A stretch of DNA of 63,897 nt from NCBI GenBank assembly GCA_030748215.1, contig JASMMK010000017.1, forward strand, positions 1 through 63,897. The letters run 5' to 3'. The number at the start of each line of letters is the position of its first letter. Within the stretch, counting starts at the first letter, position 1. This stretch comes from Candidatus Scalindua sp. GTDB taxonomy: Bacteria; Planctomycetota; Brocadiia; Brocadiales; Scalinduaceae. The notes under the pieces were generated by a model that was not told where the DNA came from, ran no database searches, and saw only the letters and a list, made by a program, of their open reading frames with translations. The translations under genes and the position numbers were made by a program. Positions 19,013 to 28,819 of the stretch are shown piece after piece.

Positions 19013-19771
19013 CTAAAAAGGGAACATTACCTCTCTTGCACTTTTATTAATTAAAACCATTGCTTCAGAATCCATCATCCAATGAAGCTCACCATTTTGT
19101 GGATTAACCATAGTTGCTGGGATTTCTTTTGCAAGTTGTTTATTACTTATTATACGCTGCACCATCTCAGATTTGGACTTTCCTGACACCAGAAACATAA
19201 TCTTTCTGGCTGCATTAAGCACAGGCAATGTCAACGTTACGCGCCATGCGTCTAGCTTAGGAACAAAAACAGCAACAGCGTGCTTTTCACGCTCTTCGAC
19301 TGCGTCAGTTCCAGGAAAAAGTGAAGCAGTATGGCCATCCTCTCCCAGTCCAAGCAACATCAGGTCAAAGCATGGCAGATCACCTTTAAAATGGTCATGT
19401 AACAACGAGACATACTCTGCAGCCGCCTCTTCCGGCGCAATTTCGCCTCGCATCCGATGGACATTTTCATCTGGTATTTTGATATGATCAAGAAGTGTTT
19501 CCTGCACCAGTCTATAATTACTATCCTGATGATCCGGAGGGACCATCCGCTCATCACCCCAGAAAAGGTGAAGCTTACTCCAATCCAAGCGATCCCGGTA
19601 AGGATTTGAGGCTAACAGAGAAAAAATTCCACCAGGAGTTTTTCCGCCTGACAGCGCCATACTACACAAGCCGTTTTTCTGTATAGCCAGTTCCATGCAA
19701 TCCGCTATACGATCTGTAGTCGCAGCTACAAGCTTCTCCTTATTTGGATAGGCATGAATATTCTTATTCAT
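19013..19771 (-). CDS. pgl: 6-phosphogluconolactonase
   Basis: 252 residues of the DevB/SOL-type family. SGGKTP and the FWGDERMVPPDH..SN motif are intact, and LGLGEDGHTASLFPG completes the active site. It hydrolyses the lactone made by Zwf. Its place between tkt and gnd in the same direction gives the whole oxidative branch in one transcript. Confidence 0.95.
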   Translation of the reverse strand: MNKNIHAYPNKEKLVAATTDRIADCMELAIQKNGLCSMALSGGKTPGGIFSLLASNPYRDRLDWSKLHLFWGDERMVPPDHQDSNYRLVQETLLDHIKIPDENVHRMRGEIAPEEAAAEYVSLLHDHFKGDLPCFDLMLLGLGEDGHTASLFPGTDAVEEREKHAVAVFVPKLDAWRVTLTLPVLNAARKIMFLVSGKSKSEMVQRIISNKQLAKEIPATMVNPQNGELHWMMDSEAMVLINKSAREVMFPF

Positions 19772-19828
19772 ATTGGCACTCTGCGTCTCCTTGTCCTCGG
19801 CGCCTTCTGTCCGGGGAGCACTAAAGAA

Positions 19829-21850
19829 CTATTTTTTATTTTTCTTTATAACGTTCTTTGCCACCTGTACTACTCTTTCTGTAGTAAAACCAAATTCATT
19901 ATACAACTCACCGGCCGGTGCAGAAGCCCCAAAATCCTTAAGACCGAATATACCGCAATCATCCTCTCTTCCGGTATAGCCATGCCAACCGAAAGTAGAT
20001 CCCGCTTCAACTACGATTCGTGCCTTTACAGAACGAGGCAGCACTTTCTCCCTGTATTCTTTATCCTGACTCTGGAAAAGAGTGCAGCACGGCATACTTA
20101 CTACCCTTGCATTGATTCCCTCATTTGTCAATTGCTCATATGCATTAAGACATATCTGTATCTCGGAACCGGTGCCTATCAGGATAACTTCAGGCGTACC
20201 GTCACTTTCAATCAGAACATATGCCCCTTTTAACGCACCTTCAGCCGGAGCGTGTTTTGATCTGTCAAGAGTCGGCATACCCTGCCTGCTTAAGACAAGA
20301 GCAACCGGACGATCCTTAAGCCCCATGATATATTTCCACATCACTGATAGTTCATTGGCATCTGAGGGACGAATGACATCCAGGCCCGGCATTGCACGTA
20401 ATGATGCAAGGTGTTCTACCGGTTGATGTGTCGGTCCATCCTCACCAACACCAATACTGTCATGGGTAAAGATATAAACCACCGGCTGCTTCATTAAAGA
20501 GGATAATCGAATTGCTGGACGCACATAATCTGAAAAGACAAAAAATGTAGCCCCATATGCTCTGAGCTTACTCAAAGACATTCCATTTATGATAGCCCCC
20601 ATAGCGTGCTCTCTAACGCCAAAATGAAAATTCCTGCCACCATAGTTTTCTTTATTGAAACTTGATGCTTCCTTTATATAGGTCTTTGTCGAAGGCCCCA
20701 AATCTGCAGAGCCTCCCATGAACCACGGAATTTTATCAGCGATTGGATTTAATATTTTACTGCTTGATTCGCGGGTAGCAAGTCCTTTGGCATCAGTTGG
20801 AAATTCCGGAATAATAGCTTCCCACCCTTCAGGCAGTTCACCGTTCTGCATCATATCAAATTGCTTTGCCAGATCCGGATGTGCTTCCGCATACGCTTTC
20901 AGCTTTTCATTCCACTCTTCTTCCTGTTTTGCACCCTTTGCAACCATATCTTCTTTAAACTTCGTGATTTCATCAGGCACATAGAAAGTTTTGTCCGGAT
21001 CCCATCCATAATTTTCCTTTGTCGCCCTTATTTCATCTTCACCCAGAGGTGAGCCGTGAGCACCAGCTGAATCCTGTTTATTGGGACTGCCGTATGCGAT
21101 ATGACTATCAACAATAATTATTGACGGACGATTTGCTTCATCTATAGCCGCTTGAATTTCCTTCTCCAGCAATCCCAGATCATTAGCGTCCTGAACATGT
21201 AGCACATTCCAACCGTAAGACGTGTACCGAACGGCAACATCTTCGCTAAATGCCAGCGAGGTTTCTCCTTCAATAGTAATATTATTATTATCATAAAGCC
21301 ATACCAGGTTGCTCAGACCGAGGTGCCCTGCAAGAGAAGCCGCTTCACCGGAAATACCCTCCATCATGCATCCATCACCCGCGATGGCAAAAATATTATA
21401 ATTTATTATTTCGTGACCAGGACGATTGAAATATGTCTGGAGCCACCTTTCAGCCATCGCCATTCCTACACTGTTTGCAGCACCCTGTCCAAGTGGCCCG
21501 GTGGTAACTTCTACACCCGGCGCTATACCATACTCGGGATGGCCTGCACATTTACTATGCAACTGTCTGAAATCCTTAATATCGTCCAGACTGATATCGT
21601 ATCCAAAGATGTGCAATATACCGTATAAAAGCATAGACGCATGTCCTGCGGAGAGCACAAAACGATCTCGATTAGGCCAATCAGGATTCTGAGGAGTGTG
21701 ACGCATGAACTTGTCCCAAAGTTTAAATGCTACAGGCGCAAGGCCCATGGGGGCACCGGGATGTCCTGAATTAGCTTTTTGAACCGCATCAATTGATAAT
21801 GTTCGTATGGTATCTATGCATAACTGATCCAGGTTTTCTTTTTCTTTCAT
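19829..21850 (-). CDS. tkt: Transketolase
   Basis: 673 residues, the usual length. Thiamine diphosphate motif [20 protein letters not shown]...NN, the N-terminal SGHPGAPMG, and the central [18 protein letters not shown] are all present. It transfers two-carbon units between sugar phosphates, linking the oxidative branch to glycolysis. The gap to pgl is 57 bases and to glk 45 bases, with no terminator, which supports one operon. Confidence 0.97.
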   Translation of the reverse strand: MKEKENLDQLCIDTIRTLSIDAVQKANSGHPGAPMGLAPVAFKLWDKFMRHTPQNPDWPNRDRFVLSAGHASMLLYGILHIFGYDISLDDIKDFRQLHSKCAGHPEYGIAPGVEVTTGPLGQGAANSVGMAMAERWLQTYFNRPGHEIINYNIFAIAGDGCMMEGISGEAASLAGHLGLSNLVWLYDNNNITIEGETSLAFSEDVAVRYTSYGWNVLHVQDANDLGLLEKEIQAAIDEANRPSIIIVDSHIAYGSPNKQDSAGAHGSPLGEDEIRATKENYGWDPDKTFYVPDEITKFKEDMVAKGAKQEEEWNEKLKAYAEAHPDLAKQFDMMQNGELPEGWEAIIPEFPTDAKGLATRESSSKILNPIADKIPWFMGGSADLGPSTKTYIKEASSFNKENYGGRNFHFGVREHAMGAIINGMSLSKLRAYGATFFVFSDYVRPAIRLSSLMKQPVVYIFTHDSIGVGEDGPTHQPVEHLASLRAMPGLDVIRPSDANELSVMWKYIMGLKDRPVALVLSRQGMPTLDRSKHAPAEGALKGAYVLIESDGTPEVILIGTGSEIQICLNAYEQLTNEGINARVVSMPCCTLFQSQDKEYREKVLPRSVKARIVVEAGSTFGWHGYTGREDDCGIFGLKDFGASAPAGELYNEFGFTTERVVQVAKNVIKKNKK

Positions 21851-21895
21851 TTTCCCCTATCCACTTTCAAATAATATAAGTTTTATATAATAAGA

Positions 21896-22906
21896 TTAAG
21901 ACTCGGAAGCGATGTATGCAGCTCCCAGTAACGCAGTATGATCATCAAGGATAACATATAAAGGCGTTTTTTCTACCAGATATGATAACCGCCCTTTTTC
22001 TAAATATGAATTAACTGTAATTCCATCCGCCAGTTTTTCGTAAATCCCCGCAGGAATACCCCCACCAAGGTAGATACCCCCTGTAGCAAGTAAGTTAAGC
22101 ACCATGTTGCCTGCCTGTGCACCCAAAACAGAAGCAAAAATATCAAGGGCTTTGACACAGAGTTCATACTCACCTGTTTTTCCGGTAGTTGTAATTACCG
22201 TACCAGGATCTTCTTCACGTAAACGTTTTTTTAATTCTGGTGGTTCCGGCGCAAAACCGGTCTCCTTCAAAAATGTGTATACACTGCCCAGCCCCGGACC
22301 GGAAAGAACGCGATCGTAACTGACATGATCATACTTTGACATTAAATATTGAAAAAGCTTTGCTTCCAGTTCATTTGTAGGTGCAAAGTCTGCATGCCCT
22401 CCCTCAGATGCCAATATATAATGCTGACCGGCATTTGTATGCACATATGCCTGGCCAAGCCCAGTTCCGGGCGCCAACACCCCAATGACTTCTTCTCCAT
22501 TTCCGGACCCATTTCTACCCTCTGCCGTAGAGCCTGGCGGTTCACCTTCGTACAATACATGTAAATCTTCAGTCGTTAAATGAGGTACGGCAGCCGCAGT
22601 AGCAACAAGGTCATTTACCAGTTTAACCGTTGGTATATTTAATTCATTGCTAATTCGATCCTCTTTGAAATGCCAGGGTAATTTGGTTGCCTTTGCCTCA
22701 CCATTAACAACAGGCCCTGGAACACCAAAGCAGGATCTAGTTACAGAAACATCGTATTTATTAATAAAATCCTGCACGACTTCCTCAAGACACGAGTAAT
22801 CGCAGCTGGCAAACGTGTCTGTCTGTTGCCTTATTATCCTTCCGTCCTCTAACTGACAGATTGCCAAACGCGTCTTGGTGCCACCCACATCCCCTGCTAA
22901 AATCAT
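21896..22906 (-). CDS. glk: Glucokinase
   Basis: About 336 residues of the Glk (non-ROK) family. The ATP-binding GDVGGTKTRLA is at the start, GVPGPV and LVNDLVATA follow, then LAPGTGLGQA and the SEGGHADFAP sugar-binding segment. It phosphorylates glucose to feed Zwf. I chose ATG at 22906, with GGGG seven bases upstream; a GTG at 22921 is in frame but has less support. It is the first enzyme gene of the pentose phosphate operon. Confidence 0.93.
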   Translation of the reverse strand: MILAGDVGGTKTRLAICQLEDGRIIRQQTDTFASCDYSCLEEVVQDFINKYDVSVTRSCFGVPGPVVNGEAKATKLPWHFKEDRISNELNIPTVKLVNDLVATAAAVPHLTTEDLHVLYEGEPPGSTAEGRNGSGNGEEVIGVLAPGTGLGQAYVHTNAGQHYILASEGGHADFAPTNELEAKLFQYLMSKYDHVSYDRVLSGPGLGSVYTFLKETGFAPEPPELKKRLREEDPGTVITTTGKTGEYELCVKALDIFASVLGAQAGNMVLNLLATGGIYLGGGIPAGIYEKLADGITVNSYLEKGRLSYLVEKTPLYVILDDHTALLGAAYIASES

Positions 22907-22921
22907 CGTATCGCCCCGCAC

Positions 22922-23044
22922 AAACCAGTCAAAGCCGAAGAAGTAATAAAGATAAAAAAATACGAGATTCGAACATTGAAACTCGAAACAAACCCGAAGT
23001 CCAAATCTTCAAATGCCAAAAACCAAAGATTCTCCTTTTGCATT
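22922..23044. repeat. Degenerate low-complexity repeat between SUMF1 gene and glk
   Basis: The reverse strand reads as loose variations on ttcgagtttcaatgttcgaatctcg and aaatgcaaaa...tttggcatttgaagatttgg. Such near-repetitive filler is found between genes in many environmental bacterial genomes. It encodes nothing I can support and separates SUMF1 from glk. Confidence 0.45.
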
Positions 23045-23944
23045 TCAAATAGATCTGGCACATCTGAAACCGATAGTCTCATTCTTGTAATCAGGTTCAT
23101 CATAATCGCGATTCGCACAACGGATATGTACAACACCTCCACCACTCCAGGAACCGCCACGCAACACCCTGCACCCACTCAGTGTGTCTCCACCTTCTCC
23201 AGGAGGTTCAAATTCATAAATAGAAGTGCCTACGTCCTCAGGTCTTCCGAAAAACGGGTCGTCTTCTGCCTTGTCCGGCCCCTGCGGATCTCTATCAGGA
23301 GCAGAACGGTAATATTGACTATCAAACCAGTCTGCTGTCCACTCCCAAACATTTCCTGCCATATCAAAACATCCGTATTCACTTCTACCATCTATGTATT
23401 TAACGACAGGCGTTGTCTTTTCAATCCTGGCTTCAGAGCAATTTAATTTTGTTTTATCAAACTCATCTCCCCACGGATACACCTTACCATCGGTGCCGCG
23501 AGCTGCTTTTTCCCATTCTGCTTCAGTTGGAAGCCTTTTCCCAATATATTTTGCAAATGCCTCGGCTTCGTACCACGAAATATTCACTACCGGACAATCA
23601 TCCTCGCCACCCATGGAACTGTTCAAGTTATCACCTTCCAGAGGTTTGGTCTGCGAAATATAATCCCATCCCGCCTTCGACCAATAATCTCTCTGTTTAT
23701 AACCACCTGATTCTATGAATTTCCTATATTCAGCATTAGTAACAGGACACTTATCAATCAGATATGCACTCATATAGATCTCTCTCTGCGGAACTTCTAC
23801 GTCGAACCTGCTCGCCTCAACATTACTATCAAGTTCTAACAACTTTTTAACATCATCCTCTGTGCTTCCCATCAAAAACTGACCTTCAGGAATAAGCACC
23901 ATTTCATCCGGAATATTCTGCTTTTCATTGCGTTTTGTAATCAT
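23045..23944 (-). CDS. SUMF1/formylglycine-generating-enzyme-domain protein
   Basis: 299 residues. The fold markers are IPEGQFLMGS near the N terminus, RLPTEAEWEKAARG, YPWGDEFD, GNVWEWTADWF and the C-terminal RGGSW...RCANRD...GFRCARS. Family members either oxidise a sulfatase cysteine to formylglycine, or serve as C-type-lectin-like or ergothioneine-type (EgtB-like) domains. No signal peptide and no sulfatase gene is visible here, so the substrate is open. The C-terminal RCANRD cysteine, rather than a true FGE pair, makes a non-sulfatase role likely. Confidence 0.85.
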   Translation of the reverse strand: MITKRNEKQNIPDEMVLIPEGQFLMGSTEDDVKKLLELDSNVEASRFDVEVPQREIYMSAYLIDKCPVTNAEYRKFIESGGYKQRDYWSKAGWDYISQTKPLEGDNLNSSMGGEDDCPVVNISWYEAEAFAKYIGKRLPTEAEWEKAARGTDGKVYPWGDEFDKTKLNCSEARIEKTTPVVKYIDGRSEYGCFDMAGNVWEWTADWFDSQYYRSAPDRDPQGPDKAEDDPFFGRPEDVGTSIYEFEPPGEGGDTLSGCRVLRGGSWSGGGVVHIRCANRDYDEPDYKNETIGFRCARSI

Positions 23945-24158
23945 ATTACATAGAGCTTATCACAGAATGTTTTTATGTCAAATAGTCTTTATAGTGAATA
24001 CAGATAGCGTTTATATGTGCTTTAAATCCTTAATCAGAAGAGGCAAATATAGAAAATGCGAGATTGTGAAATTGTGAGAAACGTTGACAGGAGAAGCAGT
24101 TACAGCTGGAAACTACGACTTAAAGGACAGTGTTACTTAGCAGTTAAAGCCACATCAT

Positions 24159-24551
24159 TCAATTACTTGCAGAGTCTACAAATTTTTTAATCTGCTCAAA
24201 GGCGGAACCTGGAATGTCGATAAACTCAAAACCATATAGTTGGATCTCAGTATCCTTCACCTTCGGTTGTTGCAACCAGACAAGACGAGCAAAGGTGTTA
24301 ATTGGCCCATTATCTTCATTAAGCAGAAAGTTCAACCGGATCTTGCTTTTCCCCGAAGAGAGTTTCTTCAAATGGCTACTACTAAAATCAGGCACATCCT
24401 TTAAACCTGCACCTTTGGCACTGATATCAGTAATAGAGGCCTCATAAGAGCTTTCACAATGATCAAGCGTCGTTTCGTTCCACTTAACAAATTCGAATCC
24501 AACCCTGATATCAACCTCAATCCTTGGAAAAAGCCTTTTATTATTAAGCAT
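24159..24551 (-). CDS. PilZ domain protein
   Basis: 130 residues. RLFPRIEV at the start gives the RxxxR c-di-GMP-binding arginines, and DISAKGAGL gives the (D/N)xSxxG part of the motif. The rest is a single beta barrel with an acidic surface. It probably binds c-di-GMP as a stand-alone effector. Two HD-GYP phosphodiesterases lie elsewhere in the window. Confidence 0.85.
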   Translation of the reverse strand: MLNNKRLFPRIEVDIRVGFEFVKWNETTLDHCESSYEASITDISAKGAGLKDVPDFSSSHLKKLSSGKSKIRLNFLLNEDNGPINTFARLVWLQQPKVKDTEIQLYGFEFIDIPGSAFEQIKKFVDSASN

Positions 24552-24798
24552 TCTTCTCCTCTACCTGATTTACAGTAAATTAATTGTTCCGGAGTCTACC
24601 ATCGAACCTTTTAAGGGACAAGATAATATATATTCATAATTATCGGCGAAACCCTTCAGTCCTTTAGTCATTTTACAAAAAATTTACTGAATCCATTGAA
24701 CTGCTGAATTCGGTTTATGTATTAACTTTTGCTTGATTTACACTGCCACCAAAGATATCCTGAACTGTACGTTATTAAGATAAACAAAGGCTGGAATC

Positions 24799-25920
24799 AT
24801 GGAACCATTTAAGAAAAATGACTTTCCAACATTAGGCATAGAAGAAGAACTGCACTTGATAGACACAGAGACTGCAGAACTCACACCTTCTGTTAACGAA
24901 GTCATGGCATCCCTTAACCCTGACTTCCGGAAAAGAGTGTGCTATGAACTGTTACAATGCGTCTTGGAGACACGTACAGGTGTCTACAAAACGGTAGACG
25001 ACCTCATTCAGGAGACTGCAAACGGAAGAACTATCCTTTCAGAGAGTTGTAAAAAACTTAATGTGGACATTGTTGCTGCCGGTAGTCATCCATTTTCCGA
25101 TTGGAAAAAACAGCCTATCATAGACAATGAACACTACAAGTGGGTGCACGATAATCACGGATATATCTCCAACCGCATGCTGGCTTTTGGACTTCACATA
25201 CACGTCGGAGTTAAAAATGAAGAAGCCGCCATATACATTATGAACGAAATGCGGCGTTGGGCATATCCTCTCTTAGCCCTGTCCGCAAATTCTCCTTACT
25301 ACGATGGAGGAGATACCGGATTGGCTTCTACACGCGCTCACCTGTTTCATTCTATGCCTCGAACCAAGTTCGCCCCACCATTTAAATCATTTTCAGAACT
25401 TGTAGCTTACTACGAAAAATTCCTTGCTGCCGGGGATATAACGCGTCCCGGTGATTTATGGTGGATTATTCGTCCCCAGCCACCACTGGGTACAGTTGAA
25501 TTTAGAATCTTTGATATCCCCACATCCATCCACCGTATCGGAGCATTTGCCGCTTTGATACAAGCTGCCGTAGACACATATCAGGACAGGTTTTTTGAGG
25601 GGTTACCGGCGAGCGAGTTGCACTCCGGGTATCTCGAAGAGAACTGGTGGAAGGCGATGAGATATGGACTGAATATTAAAATAATAGAACCGGAAACGGG
25701 AGAGATTACAACTATCAGCGAACAACTCAGACGTCTAATCGAATTGACTGCACCCAAGGCAAAAGATCTTCATGCAAAACATCACCTTGATTTTGCCGGA
25801 ACAATGATAGAAAATGGAAGTGAATCGGACCTGCAAAGAGTCCTGTATAAAGACTTGAACGGTGATTTGCGTGCACTTGAAAAGGGGCTTGCGAGAAGAA
25901 CGCTGGATTTCTCTGAGTAG
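24799..25920 (+). CDS. ybdK: YbdK-type carboxylate-amine ligase (GCS2 family)
   Basis: 373 residues. The family signature GIEEELHLID is at the start, HIHVGV and the RPQPPLGTVEFRIFD segments follow. These enzymes make a weak gamma-glutamylcysteine-type peptide bond with ATP; the natural product in this organism is unknown. It stands alone with no gshB partner nearby. An ATG at 24799 follows AAAGGCTGG. Confidence 0.9.
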   Translation: MEPFKKNDFPTLGIEEELHLIDTETAELTPSVNEVMASLNPDFRKRVCYELLQCVLETRTGVYKTVDDLIQETANGRTILSESCKKLNVDIVAAGSHPFSDWKKQPIIDNEHYKWVHDNHGYISNRMLAFGLHIHVGVKNEEAAIYIMNEMRRWAYPLLALSANSPYYDGGDTGLASTRAHLFHSMPRTKFAPPFKSFSELVAYYEKFLAAGDITRPGDLWWIIRPQPPLGTVEFRIFDIPTSIHRIGAFAALIQAAVDTYQDRFFEGLPASELHSGYLEENWWKAMRYGLNIKIIEPETGEITTISEQLRRLIELTAPKAKDLHAKHHLDFAGTMIENGSESDLQRVLYKDLNGDLRALEKGLARRTLDFSE

Positions 25921-25946
25921 AAGCCACTGGTTAATTCAATCCTCCT

Positions 25947-25973
25947 TAATTCCTCTTTAGCAAAGGAGAATTA
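25947..25973 (+). terminator. Hairpin after ybdK
   Basis: TAATTCCTCTTT and AAAGGAGAATTA form a stem around the loop AGC directly after the ybdK stop. There is no downstream T tract on the plus strand, so it may be a transcript end-point, a processed mini-repeat, or both. The phrase ctctttagcaaaggag is common as an intergenic repeat. Confidence 0.5.
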
Positions 25974-25998
25974 GTGAGAGCACATATATCTAACCCTG

Positions 25999-26340
25999 TT
26001 ACTCCACCTCTTTCATTTCCGTTATACCGCAATGACACAGACCCGGTTCATCGGCCACTGTTCCACATTCACACATGGTACCGCAATCACATTCGTATTC
26101 GTACTCATCACTCATCTCTTCCCTGTCTGATGGTATCGTGGCGAGGCCGCACACGCATCTACCGCCTGGTTCATATGTCTCAAAAGCACAGAGGCACCCA
26201 CCGGCACAGTAACAGATATAGATTGTCTGTTTTTTCCCCTCTGCCGCTTTAATATTATTGGCAGTGTAAATGAATCCCCCTGAAACGATCATACAAATTG
26301 CCAGTATAGTGATTAAGCTACTCTTCAATTTTTCCAACAC
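25999..26340 (-). CDS. Exported Cys-rich protein with a duplicated CxC module
   Basis: 113 residues. A signal peptide or anchor spans about residues 8-30. The rest holds 12 or more cysteines in two copies of one module: Y-x-C-x-C ... C-x-C-x(7)-PG-x-C-x-CG, residues about 41-65 and 84-107, linked by an acidic DREEMSDEYE segment. The pattern suggests metal (or Fe-S/disulfide) binding outside the cytoplasm. I do not recognise a named family. It converges with ybdK and has no obvious operon partner. Confidence 0.75.
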   Translation of the reverse strand: MLEKLKSSLITILAICMIVSGGFIYTANNIKAAEGKKQTIYICYCAGGCLCAFETYEPGGRCVCGLATIPSDREEMSDEYEYECDCGTMCECGTVADEPGLCHCGITEMKEVE

Positions 26341-26621
26341 AATCTTTGCCCCTTTCTACATGGATAAATCCCTGAATATTATTCTACACCAATTAACCAC
26401 GACTGAGTAAATCAGAAATATAAGGTGATTAAAGGAAAGCAGGGGTTATTTATATCTAATATTACACAGTAAGTCAATTACGCTTTCATTTTAATGAATG
26501 AAATTTGTGATCAAGGTATTTTTCTAAAACGATGGCGTAACTGCTGAATTATTTTAGGGATTTTGTTTTTTGCTGATATCTTTTTGTGCTGGACAGAGGA
26601 TACGGGTATGAATATTGGATT

Positions 26622-27218
26622 TCAAAGATTGTCAATAGCGGCTAAAAGTTCTCCAAAAGAACCAAGCTCAAACACCAGGAAAATATTTCCACTTATCCGA
26701 GGTTCCTGTACCCTGAAGTTGGCACGTATCAGCAAAAACACTAAATCTTCTGTTGAATCATTTAATTTTATCAGGTCAGCAAATCTTCCTTCTTTATAAT
26801 TCGGTGGTGAAAAATCTATCTGTTTAGCCAGTAAATTAGCAATTGACCCCATAACAGCATTTATTAATATATTACCAACTTCATACAGTGTTCCTGATAT
26901 CGCTTCTTCGAAACCCTCTGACTCTGGCTCTTCGCCTGTAAGGGCTGTCACCAGTTTTTCTACACTTTCCGGAGGAAAAACAAGTGCTGAACTTCCTGAA
27001 AATGGACCATGGAAGTCGAGCTGAATACTGGAAATATAGTTTTGACTTACATCTGCCAGTTCTTCTCCGGGATTTTCCGGATCAAACATGATAATAGATG
27101 GCACCTCTAACTCAATATGGACCTCCAGCATTCCATTAAGTATACTAGCCGCCTTTCCCATTCCGATATTTACTATTTCTTTCAAAGCATCTAATTGTTC
27201 ATCCGTTGGCTTTACCAC
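26622..27218 (-). CDS. CheC-like phosphatase
   Basis: About 198 residues with the two CheC signatures, LKEIVNIGMGKAASIL near the start and LYEVGNILINAVMGSIA in the middle, both ExxN helices with catalytic Glu and Asn. It is expected to dephosphorylate a CheY-type regulator, and one is encoded right upstream. I place the start at GTG 27218, which overlaps the upstream stop codon (TAGTG), rather than at a longer frame that would run through the regulator's C terminus. Confidence 0.8.
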   Translation of the reverse strand: MVKPTDEQLDALKEIVNIGMGKAASILNGMLEVHIELEVPSIIMFDPENPGEELADVSQNYISSIQLDFHGPFSGSSALVFPPESVEKLVTALTGEEPESEGFEEAISGTLYEVGNILINAVMGSIANLLAKQIDFSPPNYKEGRFADLIKLNDSTEDLVFLLIRANFRVQEPRISGNIFLVFELGSFGELLAAIDNL

Positions 27219-27588
27219 TAACCCTGTTCCCCCTTGTTCAGAGCATCTTCTATAGCCTTTTTCAATTTTTCTTTGTCGGAGGCTTGCCGAAAAACTCAGA
27301 AACACCGAGGTTCATACACTGATCTCTGACACTGTCCTGAATATTTGCGGAAATTACGATTACGCTCACGTCCATGTTTGTCTCACGCAAAAGTTCCAGC
27401 AACTCGGTTCCCTCCATTTCAGGCATAAGGATATCAGTGAGCACAAGGTCAGGATCTTCACCGGTTATTTTTTCCAGACCTTCCCTCCCGTTCCCAGCTT
27501 CAATAGTCTCATGCCCGAATTCTGCAATCATCTTTTTTAACATTGTACGTGTAAATTTTGCATCATCTATAATCAGAATTTTTGCCAT
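27218..27588 (-). CDS. CheY-like response regulator, frameshifted near 27276-27283
   Basis: A single receiver domain of about 123 residues. The acidic pair is DD in ILIIDDAKF, the phosphorylation site is D53 in LVLTDILMP, and the lysine is in FGKPP. After KPP the frame runs to a stop at 27262, but one added base gives DKEKLKKAIEDALNKGEQG and a natural end at 27218, exactly where CheC starts. A single missing base is therefore very likely. With CheC it makes a two-gene signalling unit. Confidence 0.8.
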
Positions 27589-27611
27589 ATAAACCTCCTT
27601 GTAAACTATAA

Positions 27612-28394
27612 TTACATTCCATTTTCATCCGATGGTTCCGGATCTTTTATCTCAAAATAATAACCAAATCCGAGTTTTGACCTTAAGGTAAGCTGCCCGA
27701 TACAATAGTAATACTTACCTGGTTCAAGCGTGATATAACGCAAGCCCACCCTGCTTGCTACCTCAGAATACTCATCTTCAATTTTCTCGACAGCCCAGTC
27801 CCCTGATTCAAATACTATTTCACCAATAAGGTTGTTATCCACAACCCTGTATAGATCTTTACCTACTACTATCGGTTCCTCCCTGGAGTAGTCAAGTAAC
27901 ATCAACCCGAGACGTCCCTTTTCAAATGCATTTTCAGGACACTCTATCTTTGTCGGCTCTCCTTTTACATAAAAGCTAACACTGCTATCATCACGTTCTG
28001 AATCAAATCTGACATACTCAAGCTTTTTATAATCTTCCATCCTTATCAGAAAAACACCTCCACTCTCAGGATATTTCCAGAAAGTTAATCTTGGCACAGA
28101 AACTGCCGTTGTTTCACGTATATTTAGTGTGGATGTTTGCTTTGCATAACCTTTTTTCCTATACGACACCACTACTTTGCCGGGATTGTATTTAATACTG
28201 TATTGACCATTTTCATCTGTCTTCGTAGCAAACTCAGTCCCCTTAATCTTAACCTCAACATCTTTTACAACTTTGTCAAAACCATCCATCACCTGTCCCG
28301 TCATTGTCCCCTGCTTAGCAAATGACGTTGAGCAAAAAAGTGCTATAGCAAGCAACAGTAATAAGAAAATCGTAGGAATTCTTTTCAGTTTCAT
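27612..28394 (-). CDS. Exported protein with carboxypeptidase-regulatory-like domain
   Basis: 260 residues with a signal peptide ending near TSFA-KQ. Residues about 28-105 form a CarboxypepD_reg-type beta sandwich (GTMTGQV.DG..KVVKDVEVKIKGTEFATKTDENGQYSIKYNPGK). The rest is a beta-rich region with no family I recognise. It is probably a surface or periplasmic protein. The spacing to the CheY gene is 24 bases. Confidence 0.75.
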   Translation of the reverse strand: MKLKRIPTIFLLLLLAIALFCSTSFAKQGTMTGQVMDGFDKVVKDVEVKIKGTEFATKTDENGQYSIKYNPGKVVVSYRKKGYAKQTSTLNIRETTAVSVPRLTFWKYPESGGVFLIRMEDYKKLEYVRFDSERDDSSVSFYVKGEPTKIECPENAFEKGRLGLMLLDYSREEPIVVGKDLYRVVDNNLIGEIVFESGDWAVEKIEDEYSEVASRVGLRYITLEPGKYYYCIGQLTLRSKLGFGYYFEIKDPEPSDENGM

Positions 28395-28819
28395 AGTTCT
28401 CTAAATTAATCTGAAATAATAAATTATACTCCTTGTTTATATGACGTTAAACAGTGCGGTATTTACTTACATTAAAGAAAAGCTTAAATGCTCAAATTTA
28501 CCGTTTAAACCAGTACAGTCACGCTGTAACGCTTAATCCAAAGAGGATAATACACTACACAAGATATAAAAATTAATCCACTAAAAACAGGTAAGGCTGA
28601 ACATTTCCTCGTATTATCTGTTTTTATAGCCAACAAGCAAGTGGTTCGTTTCAACAGTCCCCTACTTGTTACATAAATTTAACAACATAATCTTATTGAC
28701 ATTGTATATAAAATTACTTTAAATAATCTTCTCACTTAACAAAACTTCAGTCTTAAAAAGACAGGCGATTAGATCAAAAACAGTGTCTTCTTGTAACCAA
28801 ATGTATTCAGGAGAATAAT
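28395..28819. other. Intergenic region upstream of greA
   Basis: AT-rich gap between two divergent genes. A likely greA promoter is at its right end (see next entry). The rest has runs of short AT words and no supported gene or RNA. Confidence 0.4.
28696..28725 (+). promoter_or_regulatory. Putative greA promoter
   Basis: TTGACA (28696-28701) is a perfect -35 hexamer; TAAATA at 28720-28725 is a fair -10 with 18-base spacing. The start of greA is about 95 bases further on. The -10 is the weaker half. Confidence 0.5.

Noticed and set aside
19754-20233. A 159-codon plus-strand frame across the pgl-tkt junction
   Set aside because: It overlaps two confirmed genes on the other strand and has no recognisable protein features.
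23045-23944. True formylglycine-generating enzyme (sulfatase activator)
   Set aside because: No sulfatase gene is nearby and the paired active-site cysteines of bona fide FGE are not clear; only the fold is claimed.
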